A stretch of 64,000 nt of DNA, taken from the NCBI GenBank assembly GCA_965248135.1, contig CBDFIN010000010.1:124001-188000 (forward strand), in the 5' to 3' direction. Within the stretch, counting starts at the first letter, position 1. Each line of letters opens with the position of its first letter. Below are positions 28,367 to 37,042 of this stretch, in pieces. The stretch is from SZUA-100 sp965248135. GTDB taxonomy: Bacteria; Pseudomonadota; Alphaproteobacteria; Rhizobiales; Rhizobiaceae. The position numbers and the translations under genes were made by a program. A model generated the notes under the pieces. The model was not told where the DNA came from. It saw nothing but the letters and a program-made list of their open reading frames with translations, and made no database searches.

Positions 28367-30433
28367 TTACTCAGCCGCCTCCCGCTTGTCGCCGTTTGCC
28401 AGTGCCGAACACTCGGCCATGACAGTGGAGGCGCGGGCTATCGGATTGGTCAAATAGAAATCGGCGATCGATGAAATCATCGGCGTTTTACCAAGCCTTC
28501 CGATGCTGCCTTTGGCCATATTTTTCACGCCGTTATCGTCGCTTTCGGCAATCGCGTCGATCACCGCAAAATGGGGGTGTTGTTCATAGAGCTTTGAGCG
28601 CAATTGTGGAAGAGAGTCAAACGGCAATTTGCGTTCCAGTTCGGATGAAAGTGCCCGCAAGATGGCCCAGTCTTCTTTTGCCGCTCCAGGCGGGAATGCG
28701 GCGCGCATACCCATTTGCACCCGGCCCTCGGTATTGACCCAGGTTCCCGACTTCTCGGTATAGGCCGCACCCGGCAAAATCACATCTGCGTGGTGCGCCC
28801 CGACATCGCCATGACTGCCGACATAGACGGTAAAGCCGCCCGTTCTCTTGCTTAGATCAATTTCATCAACACCGAGCAGGAACAACAATTCAGCCTCAGC
28901 CAGCATCTGGGCAGTGTTCATGCCACCTTCGCCAGGCACAAAACCAAGATCAAGCCCGCCAGCCTGTCCGGCAGCCTTGTGCAGCACATTAAAACCGTTC
29001 CACTCGTTTTTCACCACACCCAGCGAAAGCGCCGCTTTGGCAAGTGCTGCCATAATGCCTTTGCCGTTTTTGTGGGTATAGGCACCGGAGCCGATGATAA
29101 ACATCGGGTTTTTGGCTTTGGCTGGCGCGTGATCAACAAAACTCTTGATCGAATCTGGACCAGCACCAACGTAATGATAATCATAGGTTAGATCGTTTTG
29201 TTCGCCTATCACTGCAACTTGCATTGCGCCCGTTCGCCAGCGCTTGCGGATGCGGCTGTTTAGCACCGCCGCATCATGGCGTGGATTAGCACCGATTATC
29301 ATCAATGCGTCGGCTTGTTCTATGCCTTCGATGGTGGAATTAAACAGATAGCTTGAACGACCAAGGGCCGGGTCAAGCACCGAACCCTCTTCACGGCAGT
29401 CCATATTGACGGAACCAAGGCCCGCCATCAGTTCCTTCATGGCGAAGATTTCTTCCACCGAGGCAAGATCGCCGGCAATCGCACCAAATTTTTCCGGCTT
29501 GGTTTTTTTTGCCGCAGCAGAAATGACCTCAAACGCTTTTGACCAGCTGGCCGGCGCCAACCTGCCATTGGTACGAACATAGGGCTGGTCAAGTCGTTGG
29601 GTGCGCAAGCCGTCCCAGATAAAACGGCTCTTGTCGGAAATCCATTCCTCGTTCACCGCCTCATTGATCCGCGGCATAATGCGCATTACTTCGCGCCCAC
29701 GGGTGTCAACGCGAATATTGCTGCCAACCGCATCCATTACATCAATGGTCTCGGTCTTGTTTAATTCCCATGGCCGGGCCTGAAAAGCGTAAGGCCTGGA
29801 GGTCAGCGCACCAACCGGACACAGATCAATGACATTACCCTGCAGTTCAGAGCTCATCGCCTGTTCAAGATAGGTGGTGATTTCAGCATCTTCGCCGCGG
29901 CCAACCAGTCCAAGCTCGGTGATGCCGGCAACTTCCGTGGTAAAACGGACACATCGGGTGCAATGAATACAGCGGGTCATGATGGTGCGCACCAGCGGCC
30001 CGATATATTTGTCTTCCACCGCGCGCTTGTTTTCCGCGTAACGCGACCCGTCCATGCCAAAGGCCATCGCCTGGTCCTGCAGATCGCATTCTCCGCCCTG
30101 ATCACAAATCGGGCAATCAAGCGGGTGATTGATAAGCAGGAATTCCATCACCCCTTCACGCGCTTTTTTAACCATCGGTGTATTAGTGAACACCTCAGGT
30201 GGTTCACCGTTCGGTCCGGGGCGCAAATCACGCACGCCCATGGCACACGATGCAGCCGGTTTTGGCGGACCACCCTTTACCTCAACCAGACACATGCGGC
30301 AATTGCCGGCCACCGACAGCCGCTCGTGAAAACAAAATCGCGGCACTTCGGCGCCCGCCTCTTCACAGGCCTGCAGCAGGGTATAGTAATCCGGCACTTC
30401 TGTTTCCACACCGTCTACAATTATCTTAGCCAT
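28367..30433 (-). CDS. nuoG: NADH-quinone oxidoreductase subunit G
   Basis: A 688-residue iron-sulfur subunit of the peripheral arm. The N-terminal 2Fe-2S domain has CFHERLSVAGNCRMCLVE, followed by the His-ligated 4Fe-4S segment (HPLDCPICDQGGECDLQDQ) and a further 4Fe-4S motif CIHCTRCVRFTTEVAG. The C-terminal half is a molybdopterin-oxidoreductase-like fold that holds no cofactor in this family. It is separated from nuoF by 54 bases. Confidence 0.97.
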   Translation of the reverse strand: MAKIIVDGVETEVPDYYTLLQACEEAGAEVPRFCFHERLSVAGNCRMCLVEVKGGPPKPAASCAMGVRDLRPGPNGEPPEVFTNTPMVKKAREGVMEFLLINHPLDCPICDQGGECDLQDQAMAFGMDGSRYAENKRAVEDKYIGPLVRTIMTRCIHCTRCVRFTTEVAGITELGLVGRGEDAEITTYLEQAMSSELQGNVIDLCPVGALTSRPYAFQARPWELNKTETIDVMDAVGSNIRVDTRGREVMRIMPRINEAVNEEWISDKSRFIWDGLRTQRLDQPYVRTNGRLAPASWSKAFEVISAAAKKTKPEKFGAIAGDLASVEEIFAMKELMAGLGSVNMDCREEGSVLDPALGRSSYLFNSTIEGIEQADALMIIGANPRHDAAVLNSRIRKRWRTGAMQVAVIGEQNDLTYDYHYVGAGPDSIKSFVDHAPAKAKNPMFIIGSGAYTHKNGKGIMAALAKAALSLGVVKNEWNGFNVLHKAAGQAGGLDLGFVPGEGGMNTAQMLAEAELLFLLGVDEIDLSKRTGGFTVYVGSHGDVGAHHADVILPGAAYTEKSGTWVNTEGRVQMGMRAAFPPGAAKEDWAILRALSSELERKLPFDSLPQLRSKLYEQHPHFAVIDAIAESDDNGVKNMAKGSIGRLGKTPMISSIADFYLTNPIARASTVMAECSALANGDKREAAE

Positions 30434-30487
30434 TTACCCACCGTAGCAACCGCCATTTTCCGATTAATGTTCATTGTCTTCAATATC

Positions 30488-31795
30488 TCACTCCGCCGCT
30501 TTCATCGAAACGGCACCGTCGTTGTCAGACCGATAGGAATAACTGTCGATCCGCGCCTCAATCACATCGCGGAAATGGGTGATCAGACCCTGGATCGGCC
30601 AGGCCGCCGCATCGCCAAGGGCACAAATGGTATGGCCCTCGATTTGCTTCGACACGTCGAAAAGCATGTCGATTTCCTTTTTTTGCGCCCTGCCCTCGAC
30701 CATGCGTTCCATCACTCGCCACATCCAGCCGGTGCCTTCGCGGCACGGCGTGCATTGGCCGCAACTTTCATGTTTATAGAAATAGGAAAGCCTCGCAATG
30801 GCGCGGATGATATCGGTGGATTTATCCATAACAATCACCGCCGCAGTGCCAAGACCCGAGCGATGCGCCATCAAGGCGTCAAAATCCATCGGACAGTCAA
30901 TCATGTCCTCACCCGGCACGCAGCGCACCGAAGAGCCACCGGGGATGACCGCCAAAAGATTGTCCCAGCCGCCTCGTATGCCGCCACAATGGGTTTCGAT
31001 CAAACTACGGAACGGAATACTCATCTCCTCTTCCACTGTGCAGGGGCGTTCGACATGACCGGAGATACAAAACAGTTTGGTGCCATGGTTGTTATCCCGG
31101 CCAAAGCCGTGAAACCAGCTCGGTCCACGACGCAGAATTGTTGGCGCAACAGCAATTGATTCCACGTTATTGACCGTGGTCGGACAGCCATAAAGACCGA
31201 CATTGGCAGGAAATGGCGGTTTTAACCGCGGTTGACCTTTCTTGCCTTCCAGGCTCTCGAGCATGGCGGTTTCTTCACCACAGATATAAGCCCCGGCCCC
31301 GTGCGAGACATAAAGCTCGAACGGCCAGCCATGAATGTTTTTCCTGCCGAGCAGATTGGCCTCGTAACATTCGGCAATAGCGGCCTCCAGCGCCTCGCGC
31401 TCGCGGATATATTCGCCGCGCACATAGATGTAGCAGGCATTGGCACCCATGGCGAAGGAGGCGATCAGTGAGCCCTCGATCAGCGTATGGGGGTCATTGC
31501 GCAGGATTTCACGGTCTTTGCAGGTGCCGGGTTCAGACTCGTCAGCATTGACGACTAGATAATGCGGGCGGCCATCGTTGACCTTTGGCATGAACGACCA
31601 TTTCAGCCCGGTCGGGAAGCCGGCGCCACCACGTCCGCGCAGACCGGACGCCTTCATCTGCTCGATAACCCAGTCGCGGCCACGGTCGATAATCGCCTTG
31701 GTGCCATCCCAATGCCCGCGCGCCATGGCACCTTTCAGGCTCTTGTCATGAACTCCGTAAATATTGGTGAATATTCGATCTTTGTCTTCAAGCAT
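30488..31795 (-). CDS. nuoF: NADH-quinone oxidoreductase subunit F (NADH- and FMN-binding)
   Basis: The 435-residue NADH-oxidising subunit. GLRGRGGAGFPTGLKW forms the nucleotide-binding loop, GAGAYICGEETAML the FMN/NADH region, and SCGQCTPCREGTGW three of the four cysteines of cluster N3. It begins 8 bases downstream of an inserted lipoprotein gene that separates it from nuoE. Confidence 0.97.
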   Translation of the reverse strand: MLEDKDRIFTNIYGVHDKSLKGAMARGHWDGTKAIIDRGRDWVIEQMKASGLRGRGGAGFPTGLKWSFMPKVNDGRPHYLVVNADESEPGTCKDREILRNDPHTLIEGSLIASFAMGANACYIYVRGEYIREREALEAAIAECYEANLLGRKNIHGWPFELYVSHGAGAYICGEETAMLESLEGKKGQPRLKPPFPANVGLYGCPTTVNNVESIAVAPTILRRGPSWFHGFGRDNNHGTKLFCISGHVERPCTVEEEMSIPFRSLIETHCGGIRGGWDNLLAVIPGGSSVRCVPGEDMIDCPMDFDALMAHRSGLGTAAVIVMDKSTDIIRAIARLSYFYKHESCGQCTPCREGTGWMWRVMERMVEGRAQKKEIDMLFDVSKQIEGHTICALGDAAAWPIQGLITHFRDVIEARIDSYSYRSDNDGAVSMKAAE

Positions 31796-31803
31796 AACTA
31801 AGC

Positions 31804-32337
31804 CTAGATTCGTCCAGTAAGAAGAATTCGCCGTTCCTCGCCTGACTTTGGAGTAACTTCTGATATCAAATCTCTTCCATTTTCGATATCGTATTCACCC
31901 GATTGCCAAGTAACGCGTGTAAAAATAATCCAGCTTACGGTCGGCAGATTTTCGAAACGGAAATTCCCCTGCGCATCGCAGATTGTTGTCCTGATCACAC
32001 CTTCAAATTGGGGTTCAGAAACTCGATCGCGAAAAACTCCTACCTTATGTCCACTGGCAGCTACTGGACGTATGCCAGACCGCCAAATAGCTACTGACTC
32101 TTTGAACGGTCCGGTATTTGGTACCAATAACACCGATTCGCCTGCGCAATCTATGACGCCCCCGCGTCGTTTTCGAAGAAATGCCTGGCCAAAAACAACG
32201 CCGGAACCTTTTTTTCGATGAGCCGCATAACCATCAGCATTGTTTTGAAAGTCTACCGCTTGCGTTTGCACGCAAGACATCAACGTCAACAAGAACAACG
32301 TCACAATCAAACATCGCGCGAAAACCCTGATCATCAA
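31804..32337 (-). CDS. Putative lipoprotein inserted in the nuo operon
   Basis: A 177-residue protein with an N-terminal hydrophobic signal and a lipobox LLTLMSC (modified cysteine near residue 22). The mature part is beta-rich with DAQGNFRFENLPTVSWIIFTR, a pattern of carboxypeptidase-regulatory-like or transthyretin-like beta domains. The start overlaps the nuoE stop by four bases and the stop is 8 bases before nuoF, so it is fully embedded in the operon. No standard complex I subunit or assembly factor known to me matches it. A possible role outside the cytoplasmic membrane near complex I is only an inference from position. Confidence 0.75.
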   Translation of the reverse strand: MMIRVFARCLIVTLFLLTLMSCVQTQAVDFQNNADGYAAHRKKGSGVVFGQAFLRKRRGGVIDCAGESVLLVPNTGPFKESVAIWRSGIRPVAASGHKVGVFRDRVSEPQFEGVIRTTICDAQGNFRFENLPTVSWIIFTRVTWQSGEYDIENGRDLISEVTPKSGEERRILLTGRI

Positions 32338-33386
32338 CGCGGCTCCTTGCCGAACTGTTTGACATATTCATCCCGTCCGCCCTTGGCCAGCGCCTTGGCC
32401 TGCCTAACCCAATTGTCGCGTTCGATACGTCCCTTGAAGCGCAGATAGCCATTGACCCATTCGCGCTCGGCCTTTTTCCAGGCGCCGATCTGCGCGAACT
32501 TGAAGATGCCGAGATCATGCAAGATGCCCTCGATCTTCGGGCCGATGCCGGAGATCATTTTCAGATCATCAATTTCGGTCGGCCGTACCATGCCCTTGGG
32601 ACGATTGGCATCTTTCGCCTTGCCGGCAGCGCCGCCCGAAACCAGGCCCAGTGCCTCGCCTTTCCCGCTCACCGGCTTTTTGGTTGCCGGTTGCTTTTTG
32701 CGGCCTGTGCTCTTGGCGGTAGCCGTTTTTGCTTTTGTGCCAGCAGCTTTCCGTCGCGCCGATTTCTTTACAACCGGATCGGATGTCAGCGCCGTCAAGC
32801 CACCAATCGGTGCACAGCCTACACGATCAATCTGGCTGCCCACCGGCACTTCGCTGCCCTTACCCGCCTCGAACAAATCGATAATTTCTGCCAGCCGTTC
32901 GGGCGTTAAATCCTCATAGGTATCCTTAAACACCATCACCATAGGGGCGTTGACACAGGCTCCCAGGCACTCAACCTCTTCCCACGATAGGGTGCCATCG
33001 CCATTGGTTTTAAACTGCTCCTGATTGATTTTGTTGCGGCAGACGCGTTTTAGCTCCTCCGCGCCGCGCAGCATGCAAGGAGTGGTGCCACAAACCTGGA
33101 AATGGGCCGTTGTACCCACCGGCTTCAACTGGAACTGGGTATAGAAAGTGGTAACCTCAAGCACCCTGATATAGGGCATTTCCAGCATCTCGGCGACGTG
33201 CTCAATTGAAGCCCGCGTCACCCAGCCATCTTGTTCCTGCGCCCGCATCAGCAGCGGGATCACGGCAGAAGCTTCACGACCCTTGGGAAAATCCTTGATC
33301 TTCCTTTTGGCCCAACTGGCGTTGGCGCGGTTGAACTTGAACTCAACCGGCTGGAGATTATCTTCGGCTAAACGGCGATTAGACAT
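32334..33386 (-). CDS. nuoE: NADH-quinone oxidoreductase subunit E with C-terminal helix-hairpin-helix extension
   Basis: NuoE holds cluster N1a. The N-terminal about 185 residues are a normal NuoE with cysteines in VCGTTPCMLRGAEEL and CLGACVNAPMVM. A Lys/Ala-rich linker then leads to a C-terminal domain with MISGIGPKIEGILHDLGI, a helix-hairpin-helix type fold found on NuoE in many Hyphomicrobiales and resembling DNA-binding modules. Total is 350 residues against about 160-170 for the core family. The start chosen is the ATG at 33386, which overlaps the nuoD stop (TGATG); an open frame extends upstream inside nuoD. Confidence 0.94.
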   Translation of the reverse strand: MSNRRLAEDNLQPVEFKFNRANASWAKRKIKDFPKGREASAVIPLLMRAQEQDGWVTRASIEHVAEMLEMPYIRVLEVTTFYTQFQLKPVGTTAHFQVCGTTPCMLRGAEELKRVCRNKINQEQFKTNGDGTLSWEEVECLGACVNAPMVMVFKDTYEDLTPERLAEIIDLFEAGKGSEVPVGSQIDRVGCAPIGGLTALTSDPVVKKSARRKAAGTKAKTATAKSTGRKKQPATKKPVSGKGEALGLVSGGAAGKAKDANRPKGMVRPTEIDDLKMISGIGPKIEGILHDLGIFKFAQIGAWKKAEREWVNGYLRFKGRIERDNWVRQAKALAKGGRDEYVKQFGKEPR

Positions 33387-34576
33387 CAGCGATCCACCTC
33401 CCCGAAAACAATATCGAGCGATCCCATAACTGCTGAAACATCGGCCAGCATATGACCACGGCAAAGGAAATCCATGGCTGAAAGATGGGCAAAGCCCGGC
33501 GCGCGCAATTTGCAGCGATAGGGTTTGTTGGAGCCATCGGAAATCAGATAGACGCCGAACTCTCCCTTCGGTGCTTCAACTGCCGCATAAACCTCGCCTT
33601 CCGGCACATGATAGCCTTCGGTGTAGAGCTTGAAGTGATGGATCAATGCCTCCATCGAACGCTTCATCTCGCCGCGTTTCGGTGGCACGATCTTGCCGTC
33701 GGTGGTGGAAATGGGGCCGCTGCCAGAAGAACCCGACAATGCCTCGACGCATTGTTTCATGATGCCAACGGACTGGCGCATCTCTTCCATGCGAATGAGA
33801 TAACGGTCGTAATTATCACCGTTCTTGCCGACGGGAATGTCAAATTTCATTTCCTCGTAACACTCATAGGGCTGCGATTTGCGCAAGTCCCATGCAGCAC
33901 CCGAACCCCGCACCATGACGCCGGAAAAGCCCCACGACCAGGCGTCTTCCAAGCTCACCAGACCGATATCCACATTGCGTTGCTTGAAGATGCGGTTATC
34001 GGTCAACAAGCCTTCAATGTCGTCACAGACTTTCAAGAACGGATCGCACCACTCACCGATATCATCAATCAATTCCGCCGGCAGGTCCTGATGCACCCCA
34101 CCCGGCCGCACATAGGCCGCATGCATACGGGCACCACAGGCACGCTCGTAAAACACCATCAGCTTTTCGCGCTCTTCAAAGCCCCAAAGAGGCGGTGTCA
34201 ACGCACCCACGTCCAGCGCCTGGGTGGTGATATTGAGAATGTGGGATAATATGCGGCCGATCTCGCAATAAAGCACCCGGATCAACGATCCGCGCCGGGG
34301 CACCGAAATCCCCATCAGCTTTTCCACCGCGAGCGCAAATGCATGCTCCTGATTCATCGGTGCGACATAATCGAGCCGGTCAAAATAGGGCACCGCCTGC
34401 AGATAGGTCTTGTGTTCGATCAACTTTTCCGTACCGCGGTGCAACAGGCCGACATGGGGGTCGACCCGGTCGACCACTTCGCCATCAAGTTCCAGCACCA
34501 TTCGCAAAACACCGTGGGCTGCGGGGTGCTGCGGGCCGAAATTGATGTTAAAATTGCGGATATTATGTTCAGTCAT
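33386..34576 (-). CDS. nuoD: NADH-quinone oxidoreductase subunit D
   Basis: The 49-kDa-type subunit next to the quinone site, 396 residues, starting MTEHNIRNFNINFGPQHPAAHGVLR; its histidines line the quinone pocket in known structures. RHLNMLEL-like conserved parts and the C-terminal DIVFGEVDR are present. The ATG at 34576 follows the GFA gene stop by one base. NuoC and NuoD are separate genes here, and the GFA gene lies between them. Confidence 0.97.
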   Translation of the reverse strand: MTEHNIRNFNINFGPQHPAAHGVLRMVLELDGEVVDRVDPHVGLLHRGTEKLIEHKTYLQAVPYFDRLDYVAPMNQEHAFALAVEKLMGISVPRRGSLIRVLYCEIGRILSHILNITTQALDVGALTPPLWGFEEREKLMVFYERACGARMHAAYVRPGGVHQDLPAELIDDIGEWCDPFLKVCDDIEGLLTDNRIFKQRNVDIGLVSLEDAWSWGFSGVMVRGSGAAWDLRKSQPYECYEEMKFDIPVGKNGDNYDRYLIRMEEMRQSVGIMKQCVEALSGSSGSGPISTTDGKIVPPKRGEMKRSMEALIHHFKLYTEGYHVPEGEVYAAVEAPKGEFGVYLISDGSNKPYRCKLRAPGFAHLSAMDFLCRGHMLADVSAVMGSLDIVFGEVDR

Positions 34577-34577
34577 A

Positions 34578-35000
34578 TTAATCAGCCGGTGGCGCAAATT
34601 TGGCGAAAACCTCTGCACCTGTCATTTTTTCAGTGCTGTTGGCAAAGGTATAATTTGTCGGTTTTTCGTCGATAAAAATTTCGGAGTTGAAAGCGAAAAG
34701 CGAAGGATCCTCGAACGCTTGGGCGGAAACCGAGTTGTGGTTATGATCCTTGGTCCGCCAGAGCAAAGTTGTGCCGCAATCCCGGCAAAACACTCGCTCG
34801 GCCCATTTGGAAGAATCATAAACACCGAGGGAACCGCTTGCCTCGATTTCGACGTTATTACCGCAGTAAACCGCCATGAAGGAGCCTCCTGACCAGCGCC
34901 GACACATGGCACAATGACAAACACCCATGTTTTCCGCCTCAGGAGCAGCCGTAAACTGCACATTACCACAAAGACACCGGCATTTTATTGGTTTGCTCAT
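34578..35000 (-). CDS. GFA-family (CENP-V fold) zinc protein inserted between nuoC and nuoD
   Basis: A 140-residue protein of the glutathione-dependent formaldehyde-activating (GFA) family. Zinc-ligand cysteines are visible in CRCLCGNVQF, CHCAMCRRWSGG and VFCRDCGTTLLW. The family name derives from Gfa of Paracoccus, which was proposed to speed formation of S-hydroxymethylglutathione, but most members are uncharacterised. It starts 10 bases after nuoC and ends one base before nuoD, so it must be transcribed with the complex I genes. Whether it serves respiration or is a passenger is unknown. Confidence 0.88.
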   Translation of the reverse strand: MSKPIKCRCLCGNVQFTAAPEAENMGVCHCAMCRRWSGGSFMAVYCGNNVEIEASGSLGVYDSSKWAERVFCRDCGTTLLWRTKDHNHNSVSAQAFEDPSLFAFNSEIFIDEKPTNYTFANSTEKMTGAEVFAKFAPPAD

Positions 35001-35009
35001 GACAATAAC

Positions 35010-35615
35010 CTAGCTCGCTTTCTCGTCGCCAGGCAGCACGTAATCCGTACCCTCCCACGGCGATTGAAAATCAAAATCGCGGAATTCCTGTCGCAGTTCC
35101 ACCGGCTCATAGACGACGCGCTTTTGCTCATCATCATAGCGCACCTCGACATGGCCGGTGAGCGGGAAATCCTTGCGCAGGGGATGACCTTCAAATCCGT
35201 AGTCGGTCAACAGCCGGCGCAGGTCCGGGTGAGCGGTAAACAAAATGCCGTACATGTCATAGGCTTCGCGCTCAAACCAGTTTGCACCGGGATAAATCTC
35301 TGTGGCGCTTGGAATGGGCGTTTCCGCATCGGTGGCGACCTTCACCCGAAGCCGCACATTCTGGCGCGGGCTCAATAGATGATAAACCACCTCAAACCGC
35401 TTTTCTCGCGCCGGATAGTCAACACCGCAAATATCGATGATCGAAACAAACTGGGTCTGCATGTCGTCGCGCAAAAACCGCAGCACTGCAATCAGGTTTG
35501 ATGCACTGCACCAGATGGTGAACTCGTCGTGGGCGATGGTTGAGGCGTCAATCTTGGCCGCCAACGCGTCATCGAGATAGGTCTTTAAATCGTCCAAGAC
35601 TTCAAGCATCGCCAT
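35010..35615 (-). CDS. nuoC: NADH-quinone oxidoreductase subunit C
   Basis: The 30-kDa-type subunit, 201 residues. It contains ERFEVVYHLLSPRQNVRLRVKV-like and ANWFEREAYDMYGILFTAHPDLRRLLTDYGFEGHPLRKDFPL regions typical of NuoC. Candidate starts are a GTG at 35621 that overlaps the nuoB stop and ATG at 35615; I chose the ATG. Translation is likely coupled to nuoB. Confidence 0.95.
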   Translation of the reverse strand: MAMLEVLDDLKTYLDDALAAKIDASTIAHDEFTIWCSASNLIAVLRFLRDDMQTQFVSIIDICGVDYPAREKRFEVVYHLLSPRQNVRLRVKVATDAETPIPSATEIYPGANWFEREAYDMYGILFTAHPDLRRLLTDYGFEGHPLRKDFPLTGHVEVRYDDEQKRVVYEPVELRQEFRDFDFQSPWEGTDYVLPGDEKAS

Positions 35616-35617
35616 CC

Positions 35618-36199
35618 TCACCGCTCAATTGTACCGGTGCGGCGGATCTTCTTCTGCAGCAGAAGAAATCCATAAAGCAGCGCTTCGGCCGTCGGCGGGC
35701 AACCGGGCACATATATGTCAACCGGTACAATCCTGTCGCAGCCGCGCACCACCGAATAGGAATAGTGATAATAACCGCCGCCATTGGCGCAAGAGCCCAT
35801 CGAAATGACGTAGCGCGGCTCCGGCATCTGGTCATAGACCTTGCGCAGGGCCGGCGCCATCTTGTTGGTTAAAGTTCCAGCGACAATCATCACATCGGAC
35901 TGGCGAGGCGAAGCGCGCGGTGCAATGCCAAATCGCTCGGCATCATAGCGCGGCATCGACATATGCATCATTTCGACCGCACAACAGGCAAGACCAAAGG
36001 TCATCCACATTAGTGAACCATTTCGTGCCCATGCAATCAACTCGTCGGTGGAAGTGACGATAAAACCCTTGTCACCCAGTTCATTATCAATCTCGGTAAA
36101 ATAGGGATCATCGGCACCCACAGGCTTTCCCGTTGCCGGGTCAAGCACGCCAGATGGCGATCGGGCGATCAACGTTGATGTGCCGTCGTTCAATCCCAT
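35618..36199 (-). CDS. nuoB: NADH-quinone oxidoreductase subunit B
   Basis: The subunit carrying cluster N2, 193 residues. Ligand motifs are GLACCAVEMM (tandem cysteines), SMGSCANGGGYYHYSYSVVRGC and VPGCPPTAEALLYG. The ATG at 36199 gives the expected N-terminus MGLNDGT and overlaps the nuoA 3' end by 10 bases. An in-frame ATG seven codons further upstream is inside nuoA and less likely. Confidence 0.97.
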   Translation of the reverse strand: MGLNDGTSTLIARSPSGVLDPATGKPVGADDPYFTEIDNELGDKGFIVTSTDELIAWARNGSLMWMTFGLACCAVEMMHMSMPRYDAERFGIAPRASPRQSDVMIVAGTLTNKMAPALRKVYDQMPEPRYVISMGSCANGGGYYHYSYSVVRGCDRIVPVDIYVPGCPPTAEALLYGFLLLQKKIRRTGTIER

Positions 36200-36558
36200 T
36201 CCAGCGCTCCTTTTTTCCATTCATAGATGAAGCCGACGGTAAGGATGGCCAGAAATATGGTCATCGACCAAAAACCGAACCAGCCAAGCGTGCCGAAACT
36301 TGCCGCCCACGGAAACAAAAAGGCCACTTCCAGATCGAAAATGATAAATAATATGGCAACCAGATAGAAACGGACATCAAACTTCATGCGGGCATCATCG
36401 AACGGGTTGAAACCGCATTCATAAGCGGAAAGCTTCTCATCATCGGGGGCTTTGAAGGCCAATATAAACGGCGCTGCCATGAGCGCCACCACAATTACCA
36501 GCGATACAGCAATGAATATGATGACAGGAAGATAGGACCCAAGCAGCGTTTCCATCAT
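36190..36558 (-). CDS. nuoA: NADH-quinone oxidoreductase subunit A
   Basis: A small membrane subunit of complex I, 122 residues, three transmembrane helices. The conserved loop YECGFNPFDDARMKFDVRFYLVAILFIIFDLEVAFLFPW-type region is present (Tyr-Glu-Cys-Gly near residue 46). It is the first gene of the nuo operon, so the operon promoter must lie in the 484-base gap upstream (36559-37042). Confidence 0.97.
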   Translation of the reverse strand: MMETLLGSYLPVIIFIAVSLVIVVALMAAPFILAFKAPDDEKLSAYECGFNPFDDARMKFDVRFYLVAILFIIFDLEVAFLFPWAASFGTLGWFGFWSMTIFLAILTVGFIYEWKKGALEWD

Positions 36559-37042
36559 AATCGCCTTTGTTTCTCCAACAGTCTACAGAATTGTTCACCC
36601 GGCCATTCTAGACTTGCCATAGTGAATTGCTACGATTTGAGGGATAGAACAGCCTCCCCAAAGAGGCAAGTGGGCAGCACCCGATTTATAGGCATAATGC
36701 AAAATTTCTTGCCGCAAATTGACCCTTGTCAATTCATTTCCAACGCGAAGCAACTTATCTCGATACGCCACTATTTGCGCAAAATTGATATGGGTTGTTC
36801 GCCGGCACCTGTCGCGCAACCTGGTATTCTGTTCGCTACCCGGTCAACGCATGGCAAGTTCACATCCAACCAGACGCAGCAATTGTCACGGATACAAAAT
36901 TCAAAAAATGTTGCGTTCGGCTTTTGGTAGTGATCTTATCGGTGGCGAAAACCGCGATGCCGGGTGGAAACCAGACTAATTGATCCATTGAGGACACATC
37001 GCCAAGCCTCCAACGGATTTTAGAAAGCTTGACTGCAAAACC
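36559..37042. other. Intergenic region upstream of nuoA and of the aldehyde dehydrogenase gene
   Basis: This 484-base stretch lies between two divergent genes. I see no convincing gene in either direction; short open frames here have no family resemblance. It must contain the nuo operon promoter on the minus strand and probably the promoter of the aldehyde dehydrogenase unit on the plus strand, but I cannot place either with confidence. Confidence 0.4.
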
